Shown here in pieces: positions 1-8,383 of a stretch of 41,767 nt of DNA. How positions within the stretch are numbered: the stretch's first letter is position 1; every line of letters begins with the position of its first letter. A program made the position numbers and the translations under genes. This DNA comes from Pirellulales bacterium (GTDB lineage Bacteria > Planctomycetota > Planctomycetia > Pirellulales > JAEUIK01), in the NCBI GenBank assembly GCA_019636335.1, contig JAHBXR010000037.1:1-41767 (forward strand), in the 5' to 3' direction. Below the pieces are notes generated by a model, which was not told the origin of the DNA, ran no database searches, and was given only the letters and a program-made list of their open reading frames with translations.

Positions 1-2
1 AC

Positions 3-305
3 CTAGAATTCGGATTTACCGGAGATCCGCCGATGCCAGGGTGGTCTGAGCATGCAGCATTGAAAGTAACGTTTTGGAAATCCGGGCAAATATTCTACAT
101 CGATGGCGGAACAATCGATGGCATCGCAAATCATCCATTGCCGTTTGGTCTTTATATGCCGTGGGCAAAGCTCACGACACCCGACGAAGTCGCAAAATGC
201 CGTGGCGGTTGGTACGAACGGCGCACCGATCCACTAACAACACCCAAAGGCAATCCCGGCTTTTTTCCAAGCTGGGAGGTGTGGAAATATCTACTAGGAT
301 GGTAG
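3..305 (+). CDS. 3' end of a gene truncated by the window edge, possibly an RHS C-terminal tip
   Basis: The reading frame is open from the first bases of the window to a TAG at 303-305. The ATG at 33 is therefore probably internal and this is the tail of a longer protein. About 100 residues are visible, rich in Trp, Gly and Pro, with no membrane segment and no family I recognise. An orphan RHS fragment lies 540 bases downstream on the same strand, so the tail could be the variable C-terminal tip of an RHS protein, whose core would lie to the left. That is inference from position only. The stretch looks less GC-rich by eye than the genes from 840 onward, which fits a variable tip. An independent small gene starting at 33 cannot be excluded. 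Confidence 0.45.
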   Translation, partial: LEFGFTGDPPMPGWSEHAALKVTFWKSGQIFYIDGGTIDGIANHPLPFGLYMPWAKLTTPDEVAKCRGGWYERRTDPLTTPKGNPGFFPSWEVWKYLLGW

Positions 306-364
306 AAACGCGTTATGCAGCGACAAGAATGAGCGGCGATTGTTGCGCGCAACATGCCATATTT

Positions 365-724
365 TTAGGAAGAAATCAATAAGCGGATCTTAATTAGAAC
401 AATTAGAAGCTCTGTGATGAAATACAGCCAAAGCGGTGCGGTTACTAGATACCATAAAGACCGCCTGAGGCACAAAGCCAGGCACGCGAGCGAAGCAGTG
501 CTGCCTACAGCAACCACTGCAAGCTGCCCCAGAATCATGCCGATGGGACGACCAGATCGAATATTGTCGGCATACGTGCTTGTTACCACTGATAGCGCAA
601 ACCAAGTCACCGGCAAAGCAATTTGAGCAAAGTGCCAAAGCCATTGCCTTGAGGGTCTCTCAGGTCTGACGTCTCTTCGAAGCTCTTGATTCGAGGAGGG
701 CGATGAATACGGATTATTGCCCAT
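365..724 (-). CDS. Small three-helix membrane protein with NPYxSP N-terminus
   Basis: A 119-residue protein. It starts MGNNPYSSP, a short N-terminal motif common on planctomycete inner-membrane proteins. A hydrophilic stretch follows to about residue 30, then three hydrophobic segments at roughly 32-50, 62-85 and 90-115. No catalytic motif is visible. It lies tail to tail with the partial gene at 3-305, and its 5' end reaches the start of the RHS fragment. A membrane protein next to an RHS tip could be an immunity protein, but immunity genes normally follow the toxin on the same strand, so the orientation argues against that. No strong Shine-Dalgarno sequence is seen before the ATG at 724. 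Function unknown. Confidence 0.6.
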   Translation of the reverse strand: MGNNPYSSPSSNQELRRDVRPERPSRQWLWHFAQIALPVTWFALSVVTSTYADNIRSGRPIGMILGQLAVVAVGSTASLACLALCLRRSLWYLVTAPLWLYFITELLIVLIKIRLLISS

Positions 725-871
725 ATCGGCACCAATTCACTGCGAGGGCAGACAAGCTATGCGCGCTCGGCGGGATGCACCGGATCTGCCAAGTGCATCT
801 TCAATGTCGGCCGGCATGCCGTCAAGTCTGAGGTGGAGTTCAATGACTGGACAGGTTTTGGCGTGGAATAA
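707..871 (+). pseudogene. Possible remnant of a C-terminal protein tip, out of frame with the RHS fragment
   Basis: In the frame whose stop is the TAA at 869-871 there is an open stretch from 707 (after the TGA at 704) with no ATG. It encodes a protein-like tail of about 54 residues ending FNDWTGFGVE, with two Cys residues and a balanced composition. The neighbouring frame (ORF 717-1823) reads through the same bases with a low-complexity R/S/P-rich peptide until RHS-like sequence begins at about 860-880. The stop of the remnant therefore lies almost exactly where RHS similarity starts. This could be a displaced RHS tip whose front has been lost. It is short, so chance is a real alternative. 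Confidence 0.2.
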
Positions 872-1823
872 GGAGTACCAGTTCGACCGCTTTGCTGGGG
901 TGACGGAATACACGGACGAGCTGGGGCACAGGACCACGTACGAGCGGAATGCCGACGGCCTGGTGACGAAGATCACGACGGCGGATCCCGCGCCGGGCCC
1001 GCAGCGCGGCCCGCTGATAGTCCAGTTCCTCTACGACGCTCGGCCCGGGCATCGCATGAATCTCGTCCGCGTGCAGTCGGTGGGGGGCGCGCAGTCCTTC
1101 CTCGAGGAGTGGCACTACGAGGACGAGTTCAACCTGGTCGTCCGGCATCTCGACAAGGGGGCGCGCCACACCGTATATCTCCGCGATGCCGCCGGCAACG
1201 TGCGGGAAGTGCGCCGGGCGATCGGGAATCTCGATAATGTAAACCTGCCCGCCGTCGACGACCTGACGACGAGCTACACCTACACCAGCAGCGGCGCCGC
1301 CGGCCTGCTCGACACGCGGACCGATCCCGACGGCCGCGTCACCGACGTCGACTATCTCGGCGCGACGGGCTTGGTGAGCGCCATCACCTTCGGGGCGGGG
1401 AGCGCGGTGGCCGGCACGCGGCAGTTCTTCTACGACGCAGAGACGCGGGTCATGACCCACAGCCTGGACGAGTTGGGACGTCGGACCGATTACGTCTACG
1501 ACGCGCTCGATCGGCTGACCGAGTGGTGGGAGCCCGACCCGGATCCGACGGCGCACGGCGACGCGGACCGCCCGGTGTGGGTCTACGACTACTGCGCCTG
1601 CGGCCGCCTCACGTCGGTCCTCGATCCGGAATACACGATCACGAGCTACCGCTTCCATCCGCAGCGCGGCTGGCTGAGCGAAGCCAAAATCCTCGGCTCC
1701 GACCTCCAGACCTACCGGCAGGAGTTTTACGGCTACGACGCCACGGGCCGCTTGACGAGCGTCACCACCGGACTGGGGCAGGAGACGAGCTACCTCTACG
1801 ACGACGCGGGGCGGCTATCGTAG
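843..1823 (+). pseudogene. Orphan RHS/YD-repeat fragment
   Basis: The frame is open from 717 (a TTG) to the TAG at 1821-1823. RHS-like sequence begins only shortly after the ATG at 843, giving about 326 residues. YD-type repeats are plain: TEYTDELGHRTTY, YDALDRLTEWWEPD, YGYDATGRLTSV, SYLYDDAGRL. There is no signal peptide, no RHS-associated core domain and no toxin tip. The chain stops in mid-repeat right after YDDAGRLS, where an intact RHS protein would run on for hundreds of residues. RHS proteins build a beta-cage shell around a C-terminal effector. A piece this short would be expected to be non-functional, so I call it a remnant of a larger locus, probably left by recombination. Codon use is strongly GC3-rich, unlike the stretch before 720. 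Confidence 0.75.
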
Positions 1824-1834
1824 ATCATCCTTTG

Positions 1835-1864
1835 ACGCCGACAGGCGTTGAGCACTAGCAGTGC
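1835..1864. repeat. Two adjacent small inverted repeats after the RHS fragment
   Basis: ACGCC (1835-1839) pairs with GGCGT (1844-1848) across a 4-base loop. Eight bases on, ACTGC-type pairing occurs as GCACT (1852-1856) and AGTGC (1860-1864) around AGC. They lie just after the broken RHS frame. They may be a weak terminator or part of a repetitive intergenic element; there is no T-run. Confidence 0.35.
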
Positions 1865-1912
1865 AGCTTCGCGCGCGTCGCCGGGAGAAACGATGCGCCA
1901 ATAGCCGAAAGA

Positions 1913-1932
1913 ACGCAAATTGGGTTTTGCGT
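1913..1932. repeat. Perfect 7-bp inverted repeat upstream of the LamG/PSCyt gene
   Basis: ACGCAAA at 1913-1919 and TTTGCGT at 1926-1932 flank a 6-base loop (TTGGGT). The repeat lies in the 242-base gap between the RHS fragment and the LamG/PSCyt1 gene. It could be a hairpin in a leader or a protein-binding site; no consensus I know matches. The rest of this gap shows no gene and no clear promoter. Confidence 0.35.
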
Positions 1933-2065
1933 CGCGTTGCGGCATGTAACAATAGTGAGTCTGGTCACCGGGGCGTCTTCGCATCTCGTCCCGACTACCT
2001 GCCAAGTAACGCCGCTTGCCGAGCGCTCGCCAGGTGCGTTTGGCTCCCAGCCCACCCTGACACGA

Positions 2066-5000
2066 ATGGCCGCTCGCCCGATAGCCCTGCCTGCGACCTG
2101 CGTCGTATTCCTGACCCTGGTCGCGGTGTTGATCTCGCCCTTGCCGGCCTTAGCCGATGAGACGATCATCGCCCGTTGGGATTTCGGCGCCGAAGAGACC
2201 ACGCCACTCAAGATGAACGGTGGCGTGCATCGCGACGTGCCGGGACCGCGGCCGCCCGACTATCCCGACTTCGAGCCGAATAACACCGCGGTTAAGCTCG
2301 ACGGCGAGGGGGCGTATCTATCGTTCGACGATCCGGGCGTGCAAAGCCCGTTCGACTTTACCACCGGCGACGCGATCACGCTCGAAGCCTGGGTGCAGGT
2401 CAGCGAGTTGGGACGCCGCGAGAATGTCTATGTCATCGGCAAGGGGCGCACCGGCTCGAAGGGCTTTGCCCGCGACAATCAAAATTGGGCGCTCCGCGTC
2501 CGCGAGACCAAGGGCAAGGCGGGGGTGAGTTTTCTCTTCGCCACGCCGCCCAAAGAGGAGGAGCGAAACTCCGACGCGCACTGGCATCGCTGGACGACGA
2601 AGAACGGTTTCAAGCCGGGCAAGACCTGGCACCACATCGCCGTCTCGTACCGCTTTGGTGAACCGGAGAGCATCCGGGGCTGGATCGACGGCAAGGCGGA
2701 AGTGGGCGTATGGGACATGGGTGGTCCGACCAAGGAAGCCCCCGTCGTCGATAACGACTCGATCTGGATCGGTTCGGCACTGCGGGGAGCAGCGAGCAAT
2801 AGTTTTCGCGGCGCGCTCGATTCCATCGTTATACATCGCCAGATCGTGGACGAGTCGGCGATGAAATCGCGTTATCGTTTCACAGGCGTCGAAGTGATGG
2901 CCAAGCCGGCGCCCGAAGTGATGCCCGAGTTGGGCGAACTCCCCGCCGGGCAAGTCCTCGTCGCCTGCCACGAAGGCATGCCGACGCACGATCGCTGGTT
3001 GAACGAGGATGAGACGCTTCCCACCGAGACGATGCGTTGGCAAGCCGAGGCGATGCTGTTCGATCGCCTGCCGGTGCGGTTCGATGACTGGGGCATTCGC
3101 GATCAATGGAAAGCGCCCGTGCTCGCGCGGCTGGCGGCCGACATTCGCCTGGCGCCGGGCACGCACCGTTTCATCATGCGAGTGCGCGGGCTGAGCCGCT
3201 TGTGGGTCAACGGAGTGGTCGTGGCGCGCGCAAAGCCGGTGGCCGGCTCGCCGAGTGGCGAGGAACCGATCACCCCCATCACGCCGCCGCCGTTGCCGGG
3301 TCTGCGCAGTGCCGAACATCGACAGCAGGAGGTACTCGGCGAGGCGACGATCGGCAGCGATGGCAAATGCCGCGTCGTGCTCGAAACGTTGATCGGGGGC
3401 GCGAAATTTCGCGTCGACCCTGGAGAACTGTGCGTGGCGGTGGAGTCGGCGGATGGCCGGTCGTTCCTAGTATTGCCGACCGGTGGAGATCCGCAGTCCC
3501 AACAGACACCGCAAACCGAATTGCCGGAGTCGCCCCCCATTCACCTGACCGATAGCGACGTGACGGCCGCACTGGCGCGCAGCGAGGGGGCGCTGTCGGC
3601 GCTCGACGATGAGCATCGCCGTGCTGCCGCCGCGAGCCAGGACTCGTTCTGGCAGAAACGGCACGATGCGGCCCGCGACTGGGCGCGGCAGCATCCGGCA
3701 CCCTCCGTCCCCGGCACGGCCGCTTCGGCCATCGACGCGTTCCTCGCCACAAAGATCGAACATGCCTTGGCCGCAGCGGCCAAGACGCCCCTGGCCGAGG
3801 CGCAGCAATTTCACGAGCAGATTTTCTCCGTCTTGCGAGACAACTGCCTGCGTTGCCACGGCGAAAAAGAAAACGGCGGCCTGCGTCTCGATTCGCGCGA
3901 GGATGCCCTCGCCGGTGGCGATTCGGGACTGGCGGCCATCGTGGCTGGCAGCGTTGCCGACAGCGAACTGATTCGTCGCCTTCGCTCGGAGGATCCGGAC
4001 GAGCGGATGCCCCCCGGCGGAAAACCTCTCTCTGAGGAGCAGATCGCCGCGCTCGAGTCGTGGATCGCGTCGGGCGCTGTGTGGCCCGCGCCCCCCGTGA
4101 CGGCCGAGGAGGTCGCCGCGCCGGCCCTCTTGGACGATGCGGCGTTTCTCCGGCGACTGTATTTCGACACCGTGGGGGTTCCGCCCCAAGAAGACGACTT
4201 GCGGCGATTCCTGGCAGACGATTCGCCGGACAAGCGACGCGAGTGGATCGACCGACTGTTGGCCGACGATCGTTGGGCCGATCACTGGATGAGCTACTGG
4301 CAAGATGTGCTTGCCGAGAATCCGACGCTCATCAACAGCAGCCTCAACACGACCGGTCCGTTCCGCTGGTTTCTTTACGATGCGCTGCGCGATGGCAAAT
4401 CGTTCGATCGCCTGGTTACGGAACTGATTCTGCTGCGCGGCAACGCGCACGCCGGGGGGAGCGCCGGTTTTGGCATTGCGGGGGACAACGACGCGCCGCT
4501 GGCGGCCAAGGGGCAGATCGTCTCGTCGGCGTTCTTGGGTATCGAACTGCAATGCGCGCGCTGCCACGACTCGCCCTACCACAGCACGACCCAGCGCGAC
4601 CTTTACTCGCTGGCGGCCATGTTGGCCCGCAAGCCCGTCACAGTGCCCAAGTCGAGCCGCGTGCCTGCCGCATTTTTCCAGCAGAAGTCGCGTGAATCGC
4701 TGATCCAGGTCACGCTCGAGCCAGACGAAGAGATCACGCCGACCTGGCCCTTCGCGGAGATTGCCGGAACGCCGACAGAGGGCTCGCTCGATGGTCTGAT
4801 GCAGAATCCCGGCGACTCGCGCGAGCGATTGGCCGCTTATATCACGGCGCCGCAGAACGGACGTTTTGCCAAGGTCGTGGTGAATCGCATCTGGCGGCGG
4901 CTGCTGGGCGCGGGGCTCGTCGAGCCGGCCGATGACTGGGAAGGGCATCCCGCCAGTCATCCCGAACTGTTGGACTGGCTGGCCAACGAATTCATCGCGC

Positions 5001-5845
5001 ACGATTACGACATCAAGCACATGGTTCGTCTTATCCTGGCGTCGCAGGTCTATCAACGTCGGGCGACTGGCCACAACGCGGCGGCCGATCCCGAGCTGCG
5101 TTTCTTCGTGGCGCCCGATCGCCGGCGTCTATCGGCCGAGCAAGTCGTCGATTCGCTGGTCGCCGCGTCGGGACAGCCGCTGGACGTGGAAGAGCTGACG
5201 TTCGATCCCGACGGTCGCCGCCCCGCTAGCAATCGACTGACGCTGGGGGTGCCGCGTCGCGCGTGGATGCTGGCTGATCTGGCCAACGAGCGCGATCGGC
5301 CGAGTCTTGGCCTGCCGCGCGCGCGGGCCCTGGCCGACCTGATGGAGGCCTTTGGCTGGAGCGGCGCGCGGCAGAATCCGCGCACCGATCGAGAGGCCGA
5401 TCCCAACGTGCTGCAGCCGGGCGTGATGGCCAACAGTACGGCCTCTGTTCTACTCACGCGCGCCGTCGAGGGGAGCGGCTTGGCCGAGTTGGCCGTCGTG
5501 GCCACTTCGCCCGAGACGTTGGTCGACCGTCTCTTTCTACGTTATGTGAGCCGCTTGCCCAGCGATGCCGAACGCGCTCCGCTGGCGAGCACGCTGGCCG
5601 AAGGTTTCGCGCAACGAATCGTTCCCGCCAGCGAAGTTGAAGCCCCCGCGTCCCCCGCTGCGTTACCGCGGGTGACCTGGTCGAATCACCTCAGCCCGGA
5701 TGCCTCGACGATTGCGCTCGAGCTCGAACGCCGTGCCCGGAGCGGATTACCCGCGGACGGCCGTTTGCGCCCCGCATGGCGTGAAGCGTATGAGGACGTT
5801 GTGTGGAGCATCATCAATATTCGCGAATTCGTGTGGTTGCCCTGA
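2066..5845 (+). CDS. Secreted LamG-PSCyt1-DUF1549-DUF1553 protein (planctomycete cytochrome-type)
   Basis: The ATG at 2066 gives 1259 residues starting with a good signal peptide (MAARPIALPATCVVFLTLVA..ALA). The frame runs on upstream only to a TTG, so 2066 is preferred although no clear Shine-Dalgarno precedes it. Domains in order: a LamG/concanavalin-like fold at about 32-270; a linker with a possible carbohydrate-binding beta domain (LWVNG near 385); PSCyt1 with haem motif CLRCH at 594-598; DUF1549 at about 685-860, including a second CxxCH (CARCH, 830-834); and DUF1553 at about 920-1240. Proteins of this type are exported and abundant in planctomycetes; their reaction is not established. 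The stop overlaps the start of the DUF1501 gene by one base (TGATG), so the two are translationally coupled and probably work together outside the cytoplasm. Confidence 0.93.
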   Translation: MAARPIALPATCVVFLTLVAVLISPLPALADETIIARWDFGAEETTPLKMNGGVHRDVPGPRPPDYPDFEPNNTAVKLDGEGAYLSFDDPGVQSPFDFTTGDAITLEAWVQVSELGRRENVYVIGKGRTGSKGFARDNQNWALRVRETKGKAGVSFLFATPPKEEERNSDAHWHRWTTKNGFKPGKTWHHIAVSYRFGEPESIRGWIDGKAEVGVWDMGGPTKEAPVVDNDSIWIGSALRGAASNSFRGALDSIVIHRQIVDESAMKSRYRFTGVEVMAKPAPEVMPELGELPAGQVLVACHEGMPTHDRWLNEDETLPTETMRWQAEAMLFDRLPVRFDDWGIRDQWKAPVLARLAADIRLAPGTHRFIMRVRGLSRLWVNGVVVARAKPVAGSPSGEEPITPITPPPLPGLRSAEHRQQEVLGEATIGSDGKCRVVLETLIGGAKFRVDPGELCVAVESADGRSFLVLPTGGDPQSQQTPQTELPESPPIHLTDSDVTAALARSEGALSALDDEHRRAAAASQDSFWQKRHDAARDWARQHPAPSVPGTAASAIDAFLATKIEHALAAAAKTPLAEAQQFHEQIFSVLRDNCLRCHGEKENGGLRLDSREDALAGGDSGLAAIVAGSVADSELIRRLRSEDPDERMPPGGKPLSEEQIAALESWIASGAVWPAPPVTAEEVAAPALLDDAAFLRRLYFDTVGVPPQEDDLRRFLADDSPDKRREWIDRLLADDRWADHWMSYWQDVLAENPTLINSSLNTTGPFRWFLYDALRDGKSFDRLVTELILLRGNAHAGGSAGFGIAGDNDAPLAAKGQIVSSAFLGIELQCARCHDSPYHSTTQRDLYSLAAMLARKPVTVPKSSRVPAAFFQQKSRESLIQVTLEPDEEITPTWPFAEIAGTPTEGSLDGLMQNPGDSRERLAAYITAPQNGRFAKVVVNRIWRRLLGAGLVEPADDWEGHPASHPELLDWLANEFIAHDYDIKHMVRLILASQVYQRRATGHNAAADPELRFFVAPDRRRLSAEQVVDSLVAASGQPLDVEELTFDPDGRRPASNRLTLGVPRRAWMLADLANERDRPSLGLPRARALADLMEAFGWSGARQNPRTDREADPNVLQPGVMANSTASVLLTRAVEGSGLAELAVVATSPETLVDRLFLRYVSRLPSDAERAPLASTLAEGFAQRIVPASEVEAPASPAALPRVTWSNHLSPDASTIALELERRARSGLPADGRLRPAWREAYEDVVWSIINIREFVWLP

Positions 5846-7164
5846 TGAATGAAGCCAATGCCAAGCAGCACGTTTCCGTCCCTCCATCGAGCACGATCGA
5901 CCGCCGGCAGTTTCTCAAAACGGCCGCGACCGTCTCGGCGCTCGCCACGTGCTCTCGCCCGGCGCTGAGCGCACCGCTGCTCCAGGGGCAGGCCGAACAT
6001 GTCGTGTCGATCTGGCTGGGAGGGGGCATGGGGGCCTGCGACACCTTCGACCCCAAACGATTGGGCGATCCGACGAAGAAGCTCGCCGGCTCGTACTACG
6101 ACAGCATCGAAACGGCGGTTTCCGGGGTACGCGTCTGCGAGCATTTGCGTCAGCTCGCGCCGCTCATGGACCGCGTGACCGCGGTGCGGACGCTCCATCA
6201 CGACGTGATTGACGAACACGCGGCCGCGACGAATCGCATGCACACGGGCCGGCCCGTGAGCGGAACTGTGGTCTATCCGTCGCTGGGCTCCGTCATCGCG
6301 CAGCAGCGTGGCGCGGTCGAGGATGGTGTGCCCCCCTACGTGTTGATCGGCTACCCCAACGTCTCGCGCGGGTCGGGCTTTCTCGGCGCGCGCGCCGGTT
6401 ACCTCTATCTTACCGACACGAACCAGGGACCGGCCGGACTGACGCGTCCCGCGGGTATCACGTCCGAGCGACAAGCGCGGCGTCAAAAGCTCCTCGGCCA
6501 CTTGCGCGGATCGCAAACCGAGACCGACGATCAGCGTTTGCGCAACTATGACGAGGCGATCGTGCAAAGCCTCAAGTTGAGCGGACCGAGCTTCATGCGG
6601 AGCTTCAACCTCGAGGAAGAACCTTCCGAGCTGCGCGTTCGCTACGGCGGCGAGTTCGGACAACGATGCCTGTTGGCTCGCCGGCTGCTGGAGCGTGGCG
6701 TGCGGTTCATCGAGGTATCGCACAACCTCAACTTCCTAAACGGAGCCGGCTGGGACGTCCACAACGAGGGTATTCTGCAGCAGCACGCCCTGATTCAGGA
6801 ACTCGATACGGCGATGAGTGCGCTCCTTACCGACCTGGAATCGAAGCGTCTGCTGGACAAGACGCTGATCGTCGTGACGACCGAGTTCGGACGCCCGCCC
6901 GAGTTCGACAGCGGTGGTGGCCGCGGCCACCAGGGGAGCACGTTTTGCTGCGTGCTCGCCGGCGGCGGCTTGCGGCATTGCGGCGCGTATGGAGAGACGG
7001 ACGAATTGTCGAAGCGGATCGTCTCGCATCCCGTCAGCGTGCCGGACTTTTTCGCCACCATCCATGCAGCGCTCGGGATCGACTACTCGGAGAACCTCTA
7101 CGACGGCGATCGCCCCGTGCCCATCACCGACATGGGGCAGCCGATAGCACCGCTGTTCGGCTAG
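5845..7164 (+). CDS. DUF1501 family protein with Tat signal
   Basis: The ATG at 5845 shares its A with the TGA of the preceding gene, giving 439 residues. A longer frame from 5803 would overlap the upstream gene by 43 bases and is unlikely. A twin-arginine signal (DRRQFLK, Arg 20-21, then a hydrophobic stretch) predicts export of a folded protein. DUF1501 proteins are distant relatives of sulfatases and alkaline phosphatases. Seen here are the family motif TEFGRPP, followed by GRGHQG, and the C-terminal part ending PITDMGQPIAPLFG. The substrate is unknown. The coupling to the cytochrome-type gene is the standard planctomycete pairing. The gene ends tail to tail with the DUF6159 gene, with a 43-base gap containing only a weak GCGGC/GCCGC pairing. 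Confidence 0.93.
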   Translation: MNEANAKQHVSVPPSSTIDRRQFLKTAATVSALATCSRPALSAPLLQGQAEHVVSIWLGGGMGACDTFDPKRLGDPTKKLAGSYYDSIETAVSGVRVCEHLRQLAPLMDRVTAVRTLHHDVIDEHAAATNRMHTGRPVSGTVVYPSLGSVIAQQRGAVEDGVPPYVLIGYPNVSRGSGFLGARAGYLYLTDTNQGPAGLTRPAGITSERQARRQKLLGHLRGSQTETDDQRLRNYDEAIVQSLKLSGPSFMRSFNLEEEPSELRVRYGGEFGQRCLLARRLLERGVRFIEVSHNLNFLNGAGWDVHNEGILQQHALIQELDTAMSALLTDLESKRLLDKTLIVVTTEFGRPPEFDSGGGRGHQGSTFCCVLAGGGLRHCGAYGETDELSKRIVSHPVSVPDFFATIHAALGIDYSENLYDGDRPVPITDMGQPIAPLFG

Positions 7165-7207
7165 CACTAGCGGCACGCATGGCCGCCGCGATTGCCGCGC
7201 GTGAATA

Positions 7208-8068
7208 CTACTTCTGAGCAAACGCGTCCTGCAGCAGCGATTCGTCGAAGGCGCCGGGCACGCGCCCCGTCGCTCCGTACATATACAGCGCGGCCAGCAC
7301 AATGGAGTTCAGGGCGGAAGCGACGAGCGAGATCACCAGGACGGCGGCAGCTCCCACGGCGATCAGGGTCCCTCCCAGGACCAGGTGATGGCCACCCAAG
7401 AGCGCGCTGCCGATGCCGATGAGGAGAGCGGCCGGAATAATGAGCAGGCCCGTGATCGTTCCCACGCCCACGTTCGCGGTGAGCGATTCGCCCCACGTTT
7501 TGCGCACGATCGCGGTCGAGCGGCGCAGGGCCGCGATCGGGCCGGCCTTTTCGACCACGATTACCGGCACGACAAAGAAGGTGATGATCGACCACGCCAT
7601 ACCGACGAGCGAGGCCACGAACATGCCGACCTTTTCGGAACGGGATTCGATCATTCGCAAGATCATGCCCACGCTGGCGGCGACGAGCGCCCAACCGAAG
7701 ATTTGCGGCAACCGCGCGCAGGCCACGTTCAGCCCGTCGCCGGGGGTGGGGTCGCCACCGTCGAAGCGAATCACCGCGCAGGCGACGAGCGCGGAATTGA
7801 AGAAAATGATGACGAAATAGTTGGCCAGATAGAAGGCAAACATCACTACGTAGGCCCACGGCGGAAGCTGCTCGGCCGGCGTCTCGCCCCGGTGATGCGC
7901 GAACGATTCGAACGCGCCGCTGAACCAGAGGGGAAAGGCAAAGCTGGCCAACACGAGCGCGCAGGCGATGCCGCTGAGCAGCGGAAAGATGACGAGGTTC
8001 TTCTCCGTCTTCAAGACCTGAAAGCTCTGCTTTGTAAGCTGCCAACCGATCTGAATGCGTTGAAACAT
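7208..8068 (-). CDS. DUF6159-like polytopic membrane protein
   Basis: The ATG at 8068 (MFQRIQIGWQLTKQSF) gives 286 residues and has GGGAG about 10 bases upstream; an in-frame start at 8089 would add seven residues and lacks such a site. The sequence opens with an amphipathic segment and KTEKNLVIFPLLSGI, typical of the DUF6159/YciC-like group. About six hydrophobic segments follow, with GLNVACARLPQIFGWALVAA and WSIITFFVVPVIVVEK in the middle. No catalytic residues are evident. The family is an uncharacterised inner-membrane group, often annotated as glycerophosphoryl-diester or YciC-like membrane proteins. It is transcribed alone, divergent from the amidohydrolase. Confidence 0.85.
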   Translation of the reverse strand: MFQRIQIGWQLTKQSFQVLKTEKNLVIFPLLSGIACALVLASFAFPLWFSGAFESFAHHRGETPAEQLPPWAYVVMFAFYLANYFVIIFFNSALVACAVIRFDGGDPTPGDGLNVACARLPQIFGWALVAASVGMILRMIESRSEKVGMFVASLVGMAWSIITFFVVPVIVVEKAGPIAALRRSTAIVRKTWGESLTANVGVGTITGLLIIPAALLIGIGSALLGGHHLVLGGTLIAVGAAAVLVISLVASALNSIVLAALYMYGATGRVPGAFDESLLQDAFAQK

Positions 8069-8383
8069 GCCGCTGCTCCCAGGTCGCAATAGGGGGGGAA
8101 GTCTACTTGCTCGTAGGGCGTTCGTCCGACCGCTCCCACGGCCTGGCGCGACGCTTGCGCCAAGTATAGGTCACGATTCGCCCACGCCTGGTGGTCACTC
8201 CGTTCCGCGCCGGCCGCACCACACTTTGCGGCAAAACCCGGGCGAATCCCCACAGTCCGAATTGACTCCGGCGGGGGATGTGCCGACACTAACGGCTTCG
8301 GAGAGCGTGGCTCGGCCCCAGGCTGTCCCGCGGGTATTGCTCGCGAAGCAGGGATCCCATTTCGGCCGGTACGGGTATTCAGT
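8069..8383. other. Intergenic region between divergent DUF6159 and amidohydrolase genes
   Basis: A 315-base gap that should contain both divergent promoters. I see no convincing -35/-10 pair, no ORF with coding character, and only a small GGCGC/GCGCC inverted repeat near 8155. The amidohydrolase start depends on a GTG at 8384 without a strong ribosome-binding site. Confidence 0.5.

Noticed and set aside
365..724. Membrane protein considered as the immunity partner of the RHS tail
   Set aside because: It is on the opposite strand and convergent with the tail; without homology evidence the claim would rest only on proximity.
3467..5074. A 535-codon antisense frame within the LamG/PSCyt gene
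   Set aside because: Lies fully inside a well-supported gene and has no recognisable domain.
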